Shown here one piece after another: positions 33,887-43,262 of a stretch of 64,000 nt of DNA. Every line of letters begins with the position of its first letter. The stretch's first letter is position 1. The position numbers were made by a program, and so were the translations under genes. The notes beneath the pieces are model-generated. The model was not told the origin of the DNA and searched no databases. It saw nothing but the letters and a program-made list of their open reading frames with translations. The stretch is from JBDRLU01 sp043812795 (lineage in GTDB: Bacteria; Chloroflexota; Dehalococcoidia; Dehalococcoidales; UBA2162): assembly GCA_043812795.1 (NCBI GenBank), contig JBDRLU010000033.1, forward strand, positions 1-64,000, in the 5' to 3' direction.

Positions 33887-34636
33887 ATGGGAAAGATAGT
33901 TGCTATCGGTGGAGGACACATTGGAAGCCTGGGTCAACCTATCGAAACTACCGAAATAGATAAAGAAATAGTCAGACTGAGTGAGAGTAATAGCCCGAGA
34001 CTGCTCTTTATTCCAACAGCAAGCACTGATGCTGAGTCGTATGTGGAAGCGGTTGACAACCATTTCGGAAAAGACCTTGGCTGTATTATTGATACGCTAT
34101 TTTTGATAAAAGAAAAACCTGGTATCTCGGAAATAAGGGAAAGGGTATTTAATGCGAACATTATCTATGTCGGTGGTGGCAATACCCTAAAGATGCTAAG
34201 GATATGGCGGGGTCTTGGTGTAGATAATGTCCTTCATGAAGCTTACGGGAGAGGTGTAGTAATGTCTGGACTTAGTGCTGGAGCAATATGTTGGTTCAAA
34301 TACTGTAGCTCCGATTCAAGAAAATTTGCCAATCCAAATGCCGGATTGATTAAGATTACGGGTTTAAATTTTATCGATGCCTTGTGCTGTCCTCATTACA
34401 ATACCGAGGCAGACAGAAAACCGCATCTTAAAGCATTAATGAGGAAAACATCGGGAGTCGCATTGGCTATCGATGACTGCTGCGCCTTCGAGGTCATGGA
34501 CGATAAATATAGAGTCATCGGCTCAAAAGAAGATGCCAACGCCTACAAAGTGTATTGGAGAAAGGGAGAATTCTACGAGGAAATCATCAAGAAACAGACG
34601 GGATTTCTAACGTTAAATAGCCTTTTGGCGAAGTGA
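33887..34636 (+). CDS. Peptidase E-like protein (S51 family)
   Basis: A 249-residue class I glutamine amidotransferase-like protein of peptidase family S51. It has IVAIGGGHIGSLG at the N-terminus, IIYVGGGNTLKML and the Ser nucleophile in GLSAGAICWF, then DALCCPHYN with a His. Dipeptidase E members cleave N-terminal Asp dipeptides. The gene is more AT-rich than its neighbours. The ATG has AAGGA nearby; an in-frame stretch of 15 codons upstream is not supported. It stands 96 bases after the kinase gene and likely has its own promoter. Confidence 0.82.
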   Translation: MGKIVAIGGGHIGSLGQPIETTEIDKEIVRLSESNSPRLLFIPTASTDAESYVEAVDNHFGKDLGCIIDTLFLIKEKPGISEIRERVFNANIIYVGGGNTLKMLRIWRGLGVDNVLHEAYGRGVVMSGLSAGAICWFKYCSSDSRKFANPNAGLIKITGLNFIDALCCPHYNTEADRKPHLKALMRKTSGVALAIDDCCAFEVMDDKYRVIGSKEDANAYKVYWRKGEFYEEIIKKQTGFLTLNSLLAK

Positions 34637-34651
34637 TATTGGTGGTTGGGA

Positions 34652-35377
34652 CTACCCGAGCAGACAGAACTTGATATAGCTGGCAACGGCGGTAGCGGCC
34701 GTACTGACGCGTAAGACAGTGTCACCCAGAGAAACGGGAATAAAACCGGCACTTTTCGCCAGTCCGATTTCTTCCTGGGTAAAATCTCCCTCTGGACCAA
34801 TCAAGACCAGAATACTGGTTGGCTTTACCGAGGCGAGTGCTTCGGTGATATGTTTTCTTTCCCCATATACTGCCAGGATAAGCTTAAGGTCGTAAACCTG
34901 GGACTGTGCCACGACTTTTTCCAGGCTGGTTACGGGTCCGATTAAGGGAATATCATTCCGCTGGCTCTGCTGGGCTGCACTTTGGGCGATGCGCCGCCAG
35001 CGCTCGAGTCTGGCTTCCTTTTTGTTTTCCGGCAGTTTGACGATGACGCGGGCTGTTGCCAGCGGGATAATGGTATCGACGCCGAGTTGCGTCAGACTAT
35101 CCACGATTTCGTCCATCCCGGACTTTTTGGGCAGGGCGCAAGCCACCGTGATTTTGACCGGTTTACTCCCGGAGCTTTTTGTTGCCTTGATGGCGAGCAC
35201 CGCCCGGGTTTTGTCCATTTCGGAAATCAGACTAACACATTCATTACCATCACCGTCAAAGACAGTTACTTCATCATTTACCTTCAAGCGCAGGACGTCT
35301 TTCAGGTGATGCAGTTGCTCGGCATCGGAGATAGTGACGTAATCGCGGTCTATCTTCTTGACATAAAATCGGTGCAT
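34652..35377 (-). CDS. rsmE: 16S rRNA (uracil-1498-N3)-methyltransferase
   Basis: A 241-residue SPOUT-class methyltransferase. MHRFYVKKIDRDYVTISDAEQLHHLKDVLRLK at the N-terminus is the PUA-like domain, and the knotted SAM site is formed by LVLIGPEGDFTQEE and SLGDTVLRVSTAA near the C-terminus. It methylates U1498 of 16S rRNA in the 30S subunit. It converges on the peptidase gene with 15 bases between stops and lies 37 bases downstream of the MFS gene. Confidence 0.93.
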   Translation of the reverse strand: MHRFYVKKIDRDYVTISDAEQLHHLKDVLRLKVNDEVTVFDGDGNECVSLISEMDKTRAVLAIKATKSSGSKPVKITVACALPKKSGMDEIVDSLTQLGVDTIIPLATARVIVKLPENKKEARLERWRRIAQSAAQQSQRNDIPLIGPVTSLEKVVAQSQVYDLKLILAVYGERKHITEALASVKPTSILVLIGPEGDFTQEEIGLAKSAGFIPVSLGDTVLRVSTAATAVASYIKFCLLG

Positions 35378-35414
35378 GCCAATTACCTTCCCGACTTGCT
35401 GACTCTATTGTACT

Positions 35415-36829
35415 TTATTCTTTGTCAGGTTGTGGAGATAATCCGGGAGCTTTATCTGTTGCGGGAGTGGAATCGGGGCCACGTGGCATGAGAAAGACAG
35501 TCGGTAACGCTAGAAGTAAGATGGCGCCGAAACCCACAAAGATAAAAAAGAAAGCCCGCTGTGGCTCAGTACCATTATGGAGGAGTACTGTAGCTAAAGC
35601 GATGCCGACGGCGCCGCCAATCTGGCGGAACATGCCGCGCAGTCCGGTAATCGTGGCTATTTTGTCCGGCATCAGCTCAATGCAGGCGTTATTGGCGGCT
35701 GGCGTTGCTATCCCCATGCCGATACCGGAAAGGGTCATGATGGCCCCTAATATCACGCTTATGCTCAATGAAATACCTAATACACTGATGCCGGAAAGTT
35801 CAAGAGCAAGCAGGAAAAGACTGAGCGCAATAGCCAGTGTCCCCGCTATTATCGGCCGTCGGTAGCCATATCTGACCAGAAGGAAGCTCATGATGGCCGA
35901 AGTGATAGCCATGCCGACAGACCGTGGTGTTAGAATAAGGCCACTGGTAAAGGTAGGCATATCGTAAACGGAAACTGCATAAAGAGGAATTAACGAGAAG
36001 ACTCCGAAGGCGCTGGCGCCGTAAATTAAATTATAAATGTTGGCACCCAGAAATGGTCTTTTTTGCAGGAGTTCCAGGTTGATAATGGGGTCGGGTACTC
36101 TCTTTTCCTGTCGGATAAAATAAAATAAGGCCACCAGTCCTACGGCGATGAAGATGGCGAGCAGTAGCCAGGGTATTCCAGTGCCACGATTGCCTCCTTC
36201 GGTAAGCGCCAGCATGAAGGCGGTGAGAAAAACGGTGAGCAGGCCGGTACCGATAAGGTCGATACTCCGGTTGCCGGTCTGACGGCCCCGGCGCAAAAGA
36301 AACTGTCCCATTATCAGTATGACCAGTCCGAAGGGTACATTGAGCCAGAAGATGGACTGCCATCCCAAAGATGCGACCATCCAGCCGCCAAGGTTAGGGC
36401 CGATGATGGCCCCGGCAGGAAAGATACTACTAAAGAGGCCGATAGCCCGCTGGCGGGACCGGGGGAATTCATCGCTGACAATTCCGGCGGCTGCGGGCAG
36501 GAACCCCCACCACCGAGACCCTGAATGACCCGAAAGAAGATTAACCAGTTGATATTTGGTGCAATAGCACAGAGGACGGAGCCCAGGGTAAAGAGAAGAG
36601 TACATAGCATGAAGGTGGACTTCCTGCCAAAGTTCTCACTCATCTTGGCGGCAAGAGGCGTGGCACTAACCGACACCAGCTGGTAGGAACTGAGCAGCCA
36701 GCCGGCCAGTATTATCGAGACGTTAAAGTCGGATGTGATGACCGGGAAAGCGACGGACACGGTGGTCATACTCAGCGAAGCCAGAAACAGGGCCAGACTG
36801 ACGACGAAAAAAACGAGGTACCTACGCAT
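35415..36829 (-). pseudogene. DHA2-type MFS drug transporter, frameshifted
   Basis: Two frames make one EmrB/QacA-like major facilitator of about 471 residues with 14 expected helices. The N-terminal frame ends in FFRVIQGLGGGG at the C run 36504-36508; the other frame goes on with FLPAAAGIVSDEFPRSRQ and the rest of the permease. One more G (plus-strand C) in the run would give the family's RVxQGxGGGGxxP without a break. The permease probably exports drugs or metabolites by proton exchange. No ribosome site precedes the ATG, and the -10 box lies 11 bases before it, so the message is probably leaderless. Confidence 0.82.
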
Positions 36830-36840
36830 AACAAAAGTTC

Positions 36841-36869
36841 ATTATAGCGCCGTATGGCCGCTTTGTTAA
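36841..36869 (-). promoter_or_regulatory. Promoter of the DHA2 transporter (leaderless start)
   Basis: TTAACA, 17 bases, TATAAT on the minus strand. The expected start is about four bases before the ATG at 36829, leaving no room for a ribosome binding site. Confidence 0.65.
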
Positions 36870-36896
36870 TTGAATTAGAAGGCACGCTGGGTTGGC

Positions 36897-37373
36897 TCAG
36901 ATATTTCGGCAGCCAGCTGGTGCAATGAGCAACACCGGTACCCCGGCATGGCGGGATACCCTATCGGCGACGCTACCGTAAGCCCAGCGGCTGATGCCGG
37001 ACCGGCCATGAGTACTCATTATAATCATATCCACCTGATTGTTGGTTGCGTAGTCGAGTATCGTATCGGCCGCATTACCGGACACAACCACCGGCCGGGC
37101 AGCGATGCCCTGAGCTTTCAATTTGTCCGCCATCATCGTGACGTATCGGGTAGCTTCGGCTTCTTTGTCAGTTTCGGCTTTTTTGAGCATATCTCCGCCG
37201 GCGGTACCGGCTTCCAGAAAAGACGAGACGGTGTAGGTAGGCAGGGGTTCCACCACGGTAAGCAGGATGACATCGGTCACATTACATCCTGAAGCCACGG
37301 CTTGTACGTGGGCCAGACTGCATTCGGCAAGTTCCGAACCATCGAGCGGCACTAAAATAGTTTTGTATAACAT
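36897..37373 (-). CDS. Universal stress protein
   Basis: A 158-residue UspA-fold protein. The N-terminal strand ILVPLDGSELAE and the ATP-binding G-x2-G-x9-GS motif in STHGRSGISRWAYGSVADRV are intact, so it is of the ATP-binding kind. It acts in the cytoplasm in stress survival; a specific partner is unknown. A GGAGG site is close to the ATG. Confidence 0.92.
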   Translation of the reverse strand: MLYKTILVPLDGSELAECSLAHVQAVASGCNVTDVILLTVVEPLPTYTVSSFLEAGTAGGDMLKKAETDKEAEATRYVTMMADKLKAQGIAARPVVVSGNAADTILDYATNNQVDMIIMSTHGRSGISRWAYGSVADRVSRHAGVPVLLIAPAGCRNI

Positions 37374-37448
37374 GTTCTCCTCCGTTTCCCAGTTACGTTT
37401 AGTTGACTATCAGTTTAGGGCGGTTTTCCTCAGGCAACCTCGCTAGAG

Positions 37449-37478
37449 ATTTTAAGCCTAAATTCATCATAAAGTCAA
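37449..37478 (-). promoter_or_regulatory. Promoter of the universal stress protein gene
   Basis: TTGACT, 18 bases, TAAAAT on the minus strand, about 75 bases upstream of the ATG. Confidence 0.5.
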
Positions 37479-37557
37479 AGAGCGCGGCAGAAAGGTTACA
37501 AATTCCTTATTGACAAGCGACTGTCATTCTAGCCCTCGACCAGGGCTTGTGTTATTG

Positions 37558-37701
37558 TCAACAACCCGGTTCTCCGGGATGGCCACAGCAGGTCTGCCGT
37601 TTCCGTATTTTGGTAAAAGCATTGCGGAATAGAAGGTATACTTTACGATGAAGCGGCATCGGAACTGACAGGTTGGTGATGAAAGCTTTGCCATGCGACA
37701 T
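37558..37701 (-). CDS. Small Cys-rich protein with C-terminal TCCGHPGEPGC
   Basis: A 47-codon frame with a strong AAAGGAGG site six bases or so before its ATG. The protein starts MSHGKAF, continues with a basic amphipathic middle (LHRKVYLLFRNAFTKIRKR) and ends in TCCGHPGEPGC, whose three Cys near the C-terminus could bind a metal. From memory, similar short basic proteins ending in CCG-x2-G-x-PGC occur in other bacteria, but I cannot check this here. The strong site, clean start and non-random tail argue for a real gene. Function unknown. Confidence 0.65.
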   Translation of the reverse strand: MSHGKAFITNLSVPMPLHRKVYLLFRNAFTKIRKRQTCCGHPGEPGC

Positions 37702-37936
37702 TCAGTTACCTCCTTTCTTCCCAAGGTAGGGAATTCTCTCTCGCGTAGGGTGACCCGTTGTGATAGGGCATAGTTAACCTGCGATTAAGTTTTCCTGGAC
37801 AAAGTCTAACCTTTGTGAAGTTAAATAATCATAAAATTTAGGGGTAAAAAATAACAAATTTATGACGGATTAGCTGAATTTGAAATTACCGGGGTTGAAA
37901 GCAAAAGAAATCTATCGAAGAGAGACAAATCTCCTC

Positions 37937-37966
37937 TTGCATATCTGAAATACGACGGCATATAAT
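37937..37966 (+). promoter_or_regulatory. Promoter of the HEAT-repeat gene
   Basis: TTGCAT, 18 bases, TATAAT, 26 bases upstream of the ATG at 37993. The rest of the 291-base gap 37702-37992 is AT-rich with no gene seen. Confidence 0.55.
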
Positions 37967-37992
37967 TTTATCAGGGAGATAAGGAGGAAACT

Positions 37993-38562
37993 ATGGGTGA
38001 AAGGAAGGATGCTACGCCGGCGAGTGAGTCAGAATTGCTAATTCGTTCCCTGCTGGCTAGGTTAAGCAGTGATGATGGTGAAGTGCGTCAGAAGGTACGT
38101 CGTTCTCTGGTAGTGATGGGGGAGGTGGTGATACCGCATTTGATAAGGAGATTGACCAACCGGAATGTACGGGTAAGGTGGGAAGCGGCTAAAGCATTGG
38201 GCGAGATTGCCAGCCCAAAGGCGGCGCCGGCCTTGGTTAAAGCCCTGGACGATAGAGAATTTGATATCCGCTGGCTGGCAGCCGAGGGACTAATTACCAT
38301 GGGAGTTGGCGGCCTCGAGCCTTTGTTGCGGTCGCTTATGCGGCACTCACAATCGCTCTGGTTGAGGCAAGGTGCTCACCATATATTGAACCACATGACG
38401 GGCCGGGACTCGGAAATCGAGCATCACATTGTGGCTCATCCTCCCCGTAAAAAGGACTTTCAAGAAATACTGATGCCCGTGGTGGTGGCGCTCGATGGCC
38501 CGGCACCGCTGGTGGAAGTGCCGTTAGCGGCAAGGCGTGCTTTGGATGCCATCAGGAGCTAG
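37993..38562 (+). CDS. HEAT-repeat protein (PBS-lyase type)
   Basis: A 189-residue protein built of helical HEAT repeats. Repeats are clear at residues about 40-100 (VRWEAAKALGEIASPKAAPALVKALDD and DIRWLAAEGLITMG), the form also found in phycobilisome-lyase relatives. Such proteins are scaffolds for protein contacts; no partner is known here. It is cytoplasmic by sequence. GGAGG lies five bases before the ATG. It converges on the MFS gene with four bases between stops. Confidence 0.85.
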   Translation: MGERKDATPASESELLIRSLLARLSSDDGEVRQKVRRSLVVMGEVVIPHLIRRLTNRNVRVRWEAAKALGEIASPKAAPALVKALDDREFDIRWLAAEGLITMGVGGLEPLLRSLMRHSQSLWLRQGAHHILNHMTGRDSEIEHHIVAHPPRKKDFQEILMPVVVALDGPAPLVEVPLAARRALDAIRS

Positions 38563-38566
38563 TCTT

Positions 38567-39865
38567 CTATCGCCCGTATATTCTCAAGTTCCTTAACGGC
38601 CTGGGGTCGGCGCCCCAGGTGAAATAGACAACTACCAGAGAAACAGCGTACGTTACGGCGAAGATAACGAACACCAGCGAATATGACCCCGTAGCATCGA
38701 AGATAAACCCAGCCAAGGATGGGCCAGCTGCGGAAAGACTGATTACCACGAAGTGAACGAAGCCGTAGATTGTGCCGAAGCTGGTCCGCCCGAAAAGGTC
38801 CACGATGGCTAGTGGCATCAAGGCGACCAGGCCACCCATGGAAAACCCAAATACGAATACGAACAGCCAGACCGTGGCCATGGTCTGCGTTTGCATCAGA
38901 ATTAATACACCCGCCAGTTGCATGGCGAAGGACAATAGGACGACATAGCGGGTGGACATCCGGTCGACCAGCCAGCCGAAGACAAGCCGGCCGACTCCAC
39001 CCATGGCGCCGGTGAAGCCAAGAGCGGAAGCTGCCGCCGTAGCGGCAATACCCATGTCAACGAAAAAACTGGCCTCATGAGTAATGATGGCTATTTCGCC
39101 AATCTGGGCCAGCGTAAAACTAAGGCACAATAACCATAGTGGCAGGCTGGTCAGCCAGGGAGGCATCCCGCCTCGCTTCGGAGGGCTGGTCGGTTTCGGC
39201 GGGGCACTTGAGACTGCCTTTATGGCTGCGGTGTTTAGTTCCGAACGTGTTTCACCATCAGGCAATAGCCCCATTTCTTCTGGCTTCGTTTTTAATATTA
39301 GAGCCAGAGGGATATCGATAGCAAATACGGCTATTCCCATAAAAATATAGGCTATGCGCCAGCCATACTTTTCGGTGATAAATCCCACCAACGGGACCAG
39401 GATAGCCGCACCTAGGGCCAGACCGGCCATGGCAATGCCCAGGGCGGTACCTCTCCTCCGGGTAAACCAGTTGGCGATAAGTACACCCACAGCCACCAGC
39501 CCGCCGATACCGAGACCAAAACCAACGAAGAAGTACATGGAGTACAGGTACCAGGTAGTGGTCGTGCGGCTAAGCAGGAACCACGAAATTCCGGTTATCG
39601 TGGCGCCGATAATCACAGTCATCTTTGCTCCGTAGCGTTCCAGCATTTTGCCGACCAGTAAGCCACTGGCTGCAGCAACAATGATATATATTGACTGGGC
39701 TACGGAAGCACTGCCTCGACTCCACCCGAATTCGGCAATGAGTGGCTTAAGCAAGATGCCAAAAGAGTAGAAACCCGTTCCGCCCGCGATAAAAGTAATA
39801 CCGAGGCTGGCCAGTGTTATCCACCAGCCGTAAAAAATCCGGGGGCGTTTAGCCGTCTGTTGCAT
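38567..39865 (-). CDS. MFS transporter, monocarboxylate/oxalate-formate antiporter-like
   Basis: A 432-residue major facilitator with 12 predicted helices and a central cytoplasmic loop rich in Pro and Lys (about residues 205-230). The start RIFYGWWITLASLGITFIAGGTGFYSFGILLKPL resembles the oxalate:formate antiporter and monocarboxylate porter group, as does GRLVFGWLVDRMSTRYVV in the second half. It probably moves a small carboxylate across the membrane. No enzyme gene is adjacent to narrow the substrate. Confidence 0.87.
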   Translation of the reverse strand: MQQTAKRPRIFYGWWITLASLGITFIAGGTGFYSFGILLKPLIAEFGWSRGSASVAQSIYIIVAAASGLLVGKMLERYGAKMTVIIGATITGISWFLLSRTTTTWYLYSMYFFVGFGLGIGGLVAVGVLIANWFTRRRGTALGIAMAGLALGAAILVPLVGFITEKYGWRIAYIFMGIAVFAIDIPLALILKTKPEEMGLLPDGETRSELNTAAIKAVSSAPPKPTSPPKRGGMPPWLTSLPLWLLCLSFTLAQIGEIAIITHEASFFVDMGIAATAAASALGFTGAMGGVGRLVFGWLVDRMSTRYVVLLSFAMQLAGVLILMQTQTMATVWLFVFVFGFSMGGLVALMPLAIVDLFGRTSFGTIYGFVHFVVISLSAAGPSLAGFIFDATGSYSLVFVIFAVTYAVSLVVVYFTWGADPRPLRNLRIYGR

Positions 39866-40014
39866 TTTCCTTTTCTGTTCTTATCGTCTCAAACCGTTTG
39901 ACAAGTGATTATGGTCTGGCGCAAACTTCTTGCATTCTACTACTTTAGCAACATCCGGTCAATGAATATGTAAACTTGGTGCTGGCCGATGCCCTGCCCG
40001 GTAGTATTGCCGTC

Positions 40015-40043
40015 TTGACACAACTGGTTGGCGACTTTACACT
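40015..40043 (+). promoter_or_regulatory. Promoter of the zinc-ribbon/LemA/HtpX operon
   Basis: TTGACA, 17 bases, TACACT. The start near 40050 leaves about 25 bases before the ATG at 40075. Confidence 0.65.
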
Positions 40044-40074
40044 GAATTTATAGCCCCCGGTGAGGTTTAAACAG

Positions 40075-40500
40075 ATGATATGTCCGAAATGTAAGAACGA
40101 TATGATAGTGGTTGAGCACGAAGAGATTGAGCTTGATTATTGCCCCAATTGTCGGGGAGTATGGTTCGATGCGGGAGAGCTTGAGCTTTTACTGGAGTCC
40201 ATGAATATGGAAAGACCGCACCAGTTCGTGAGCGATATGCTCGATAGTGCCGAACACGGGACTCCGGAAAAGCCGCGGAAGTGTCCTATTTGCTCGCAGC
40301 AGATGAAGAAAACTATGGTAGGTGAGGGGCCAAAGATTCTCATCGATATCTGCCGCAGGGGAGATGGACTGTGGTTTGATGGCGGGGAAGTGTCTCAACT
40401 GGCCAGGCAAATACCAGAACCCCCACCTGGACCGCATTCGCATGGCCAGATTAGTGATTTTCTGGCAGAAGTATTCAAAGAACAAGGACCAAACGGTTAG
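40075..40500 (+). CDS. TFIIB-type double zinc-ribbon protein
   Basis: A 141-residue protein with two zf-TFIIB-type units. The first has CPKCKNDM and YCPNCRGVWFDAGELE. The second has CPICSQQMKK and ICRRGDGLWFDGGEV, in which the last of the four Cys is Gly, so its zinc site is incomplete. The role is unknown. The ATG is favoured by the promoter position; a GTG 15 bases upstream would leave a leader of only about 10 bases. It begins an operon with LemA and an HtpX-like protease, so it may serve membrane-protein quality control. Confidence 0.8.
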   Translation: MICPKCKNDMIVVEHEEIELDYCPNCRGVWFDAGELELLLESMNMERPHQFVSDMLDSAEHGTPEKPRKCPICSQQMKKTMVGEGPKILIDICRRGDGLWFDGGEVSQLARQIPEPPPGPHSHGQISDFLAEVFKEQGPNG

Positions 40501-40527
40501 CAGAGATATGAATACGGAGGTGAATCG

Positions 40528-41106
40528 ATGGCAGCACTCTGGGTAATTATCGGTATTATCGTTATTTTAGGGCTTGTGTTCTGGGCGACTTATAACAGTC
40601 TGATCAGGTTGCGTAATCAGACCAAGAATGCCTGGGCGCAGATTGACGTCCAGTTGAAAAGACGGCATGACCTCATTCCGAACCTGGTGGAAACAGTGCG
40701 GGGTTACATGAAATTCGAGCGTGAAACATTGGAGGCGGTCACTAAAGCTCGTAATGTTGCCGTGCAGGCTTCCTCGGCCGGGGCTGGTGCCGCCGAGCGC
40801 GGTAAAGCCGAAGGCGAACTTGGTGGTGCCCTCGCCCGTTTGATGGTCGTTGTAGAGCAGTACCCCGACCTTAAAGCCAACCAGAACTTCCTGGCACTGC
40901 AAGAGGAACTTACCTCGACGGAGAACCGGATAAGCTTTGCCCGCCAGTACTACAATGACTCCATTCTGAGGTACAACAACCAGACGCAGATGTTCCCCTC
41001 GAATATGGTTGCTAATATGGCTGGTTTCAAATCGGGCGAATTCTTTGAGGTTACGGCAGAGGCAGAGCGAGCAGCGCCCAAAGTCAATCTCACCAAAATG
41101 GAATAG
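40528..41106 (+). CDS. lemA: LemA family membrane protein
   Basis: A 192-residue LemA protein with one N-terminal membrane helix (about residues 3-22) and a long helical domain on one side of the membrane. Diagnostic stretches are TYNSLIRLRNQTKNAWAQIDVQLKRRHDLIPNLVETV and EELTSTENRISFARQYYNDS. The biochemical role of LemA is poorly known; it is often found beside HtpX-type proteases, as here, with ten bases between the genes. A GGAGG site precedes the ATG. Confidence 0.93.
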   Translation: MAALWVIIGIIVILGLVFWATYNSLIRLRNQTKNAWAQIDVQLKRRHDLIPNLVETVRGYMKFERETLEAVTKARNVAVQASSAGAGAAERGKAEGELGGALARLMVVVEQYPDLKANQNFLALQEELTSTENRISFARQYYNDSILRYNNQTQMFPSNMVANMAGFKSGEFFEVTAEAERAAPKVNLTKME

Positions 41107-41115
41107 CTTTAACTT

Positions 41116-42348
41116 ATGTGGGAGCAAATCAGGTCGAATCAAGTAAAGTCGGTGGTGCTGGTAGCCCTGATGGGTGTGTTATTGCTGGTCCTCGGCTACT
41201 TTCTGGGCGTATTGTTTCTTGATAGCGGGACAGGCGGACTGGTTATTGCCCTGGTAGTGTGGGGCATAATGAACCTGGTAGCTTTCTTTCAGGGGGACAG
41301 CATACTGCTGGCCATGTCTGGAGCCAAGAAAATCAAGCCCGCCGATCACCCTCGTCTCTATCATGTGGTCGAGGAAATGAAAATTGCTTCCGGCCTAGAG
41401 AAGATGCCCGATATTTATATTATCGATGACCCGGCGTTGAATGCCTTCGCTACGGGACGGAACCCGAACCGGGCTACGGTGGCGATTACCTCCGGCCTCC
41501 TGCAAAAGCTGAACCGTGATGAGCTCCAGGGGGTCATGGCCCATGAAATCTCTCATATTAAGAACCGGGACGTCCTGCTCATGGTATTGCTCAGTGTTCT
41601 TCTCGGCAGCATCGTCATTCTGGCATGGTACGCTTCGCGGTTCATGTTTTTTGGCGGTTTCGGTGGCGGCCGCAGGCGCAGCTCATCATCCGGCGGTGGG
41701 GGTGGGGCAGCACAGTTAATTATTATCGTCGTTGCTATTGTCCTGATGATACTGGCGCCGATTATAGCTCAGCTTATCTATTTTGCCGTTTCCCGAAAGA
41801 GAGAATATCTGGCCGATGCCTCGGCAGCCCTGTACACCCGCTATCCGGAAGGGCTGGCTTCAGCCCTGGAAAAGCTGGCCACCTCGGAGGTTGGCGTTAA
41901 GGCGGCTAATCAGGCTACCGCACCGATGTATATTATTAATCCTTTCCAGAAAAAAGGTATGTCGGTCAATAGTTTAACGGCGACTCACCCACCCATTGCC
42001 GAACGAGTCCGTATTTTGCGTTCGATGGCCGGCGCCTCGCTGGCTGATTACGAGCAGGCTTACCGGAAGGCCAAGGGTGGCGCCGGTGTCTTGCCGGCTT
42101 CGGCTCTTACGGGTGCCGGAGCTGTTTCGCTGCGGGCGGCGGCAGCGGGGACGACGCCAGTCGAGGAACACGAGCAAAAGGTTGAGCGAACGCGGGAAAC
42201 CTCAGATTTAATGTGGCGGCTCAATAACTATAAGACTATCCCCTGTGAGTGTGGCACCACGCTGAGAGTACCGCCGCACTTCAAGTCACCTACGGTAAAA
42301 TGCCCGCACTGCGGCCGCGTTCACCAGGTCTTAAAAACCCGAGGGTGA
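41116..42348 (+). CDS. htpX: HtpX-like M48 membrane metalloprotease with C-terminal zinc ribbon
   Basis: A 410-residue M48 protease. Two membrane helices (about residues 12-34 and 40-58) precede the zinc site HEISH (143-147), and two more helices follow, flanking a Ser/Gly-rich loop (RRRSSSSGGGGG). The third zinc ligand is expected in the EYLADASA segment. HtpX degrades misfolded membrane proteins. Beyond the usual length there is a linker and then CEC (377-379) and CPHC (396-399), a zinc ribbon not normally part of HtpX. This fits with the zinc-ribbon gene that opens the operon. Confidence 0.9.
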   Translation: MWEQIRSNQVKSVVLVALMGVLLLVLGYFLGVLFLDSGTGGLVIALVVWGIMNLVAFFQGDSILLAMSGAKKIKPADHPRLYHVVEEMKIASGLEKMPDIYIIDDPALNAFATGRNPNRATVAITSGLLQKLNRDELQGVMAHEISHIKNRDVLLMVLLSVLLGSIVILAWYASRFMFFGGFGGGRRRSSSSGGGGGAAQLIIIVVAIVLMILAPIIAQLIYFAVSRKREYLADASAALYTRYPEGLASALEKLATSEVGVKAANQATAPMYIINPFQKKGMSVNSLTATHPPIAERVRILRSMAGASLADYEQAYRKAKGGAGVLPASALTGAGAVSLRAAAAGTTPVEEHEQKVERTRETSDLMWRLNNYKTIPCECGTTLRVPPHFKSPTVKCPHCGRVHQVLKTRG

Positions 42349-42392
42349 CATTTCATTAGCGCTACAACCATAGGAGCACGGCGATGACTATC

Positions 42393-43214
42393 TTATGTTT
42401 GCTCCTCGAAGGGCTTATTTTTGGCTTTGGCCCACTCCACATCCGTCTTGATTCCTTCGGCGATGTTGCGGAGCTTACCTATAATCCAGAAGTTGCCGGA
42501 AGCTCTCATTGCCGCCGTCTGTCCCATGATATCAGCGGCCTGATTGATTGACATTTTAGAGAGCATCAAGGCGAAAGGTTCATTAAGAGCTACCCGTCGG
42601 GCTAACTTCATTGTCTCCTCTTCGAGACGTTCCCGGGGTACGGCTCGATTTACCATGCCCAGACGACAGGCTTCCCGGCCATCGATGAAATCACCGGTCC
42701 ACAGGTGTTCCTTCGCTTTCCTCGGCCCGAGGTCCCAGAAGTAGGTGGGATATTCGTCATGGGCGCCTCCCCACCGCACCAGCCTGTCGGTAAATTGGGC
42801 GTCTTCCGCAGCGATGATGATGTCACAGGCCGAGGCCAGCATCCAGCTTCCCATGATGCAGTAGCCCTGCACCATGGCGATGGTCGGCTTGGGAATGTTA
42901 CGCCACCGGTCGTGCATATACCAGAAAACTCCGCGGTCCATATCTTTCAGGGTACCCAGCGGTGTCTGGTCGCGCGGGTTCTCTTTCTCCTCTGCCTGCA
43001 TCTCTTTAGTACCGAGGTCGTGACCGGCACCGAAGTTATCGCCGGCTCCCGCCACGACAATTACTCTTACTTCACTGTCCTTTTCCGCCTCGGTAAAAGC
43101 ATCATCCAATTCGCGGTAGACCTCTCGGCTGATGACGTTCATCACCCCGGGTCGGTTGACCGTGATTTTACCAATGTTATCAAGCTTTTCGTACAAGATG
43201 TATTTGTAGTCCAT
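42393..43214 (-). CDS. Enoyl-CoA hydratase/isomerase family protein
   Basis: A 273-residue crotonase-fold protein. The oxyanion-hole segments VVAGAGDNFGAGHDLG and YCIMGSWMLASACDIIIAAEDAQFTD, and the RLGMVNRAVP turn, place it in the enoyl-CoA hydratase/isomerase superfamily. The usual catalytic Glu positions are not both obvious, so it may be a hydratase, isomerase or other crotonase. It ends the run of fermentation genes that begins with iorA. AAGGGGG precedes the ATG. Confidence 0.85.
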   Translation of the reverse strand: MDYKYILYEKLDNIGKITVNRPGVMNVISREVYRELDDAFTEAEKDSEVRVIVVAGAGDNFGAGHDLGTKEMQAEEKENPRDQTPLGTLKDMDRGVFWYMHDRWRNIPKPTIAMVQGYCIMGSWMLASACDIIIAAEDAQFTDRLVRWGGAHDEYPTYFWDLGPRKAKEHLWTGDFIDGREACRLGMVNRAVPRERLEEETMKLARRVALNEPFALMLSKMSINQAADIMGQTAAMRASGNFWIIGKLRNIAEGIKTDVEWAKAKNKPFEEQT

Positions 43215-43262
43215 TATTGCCCCCTTTGTTTTAATTTCTTTCCCATCGAAATGTTAGTAGTT

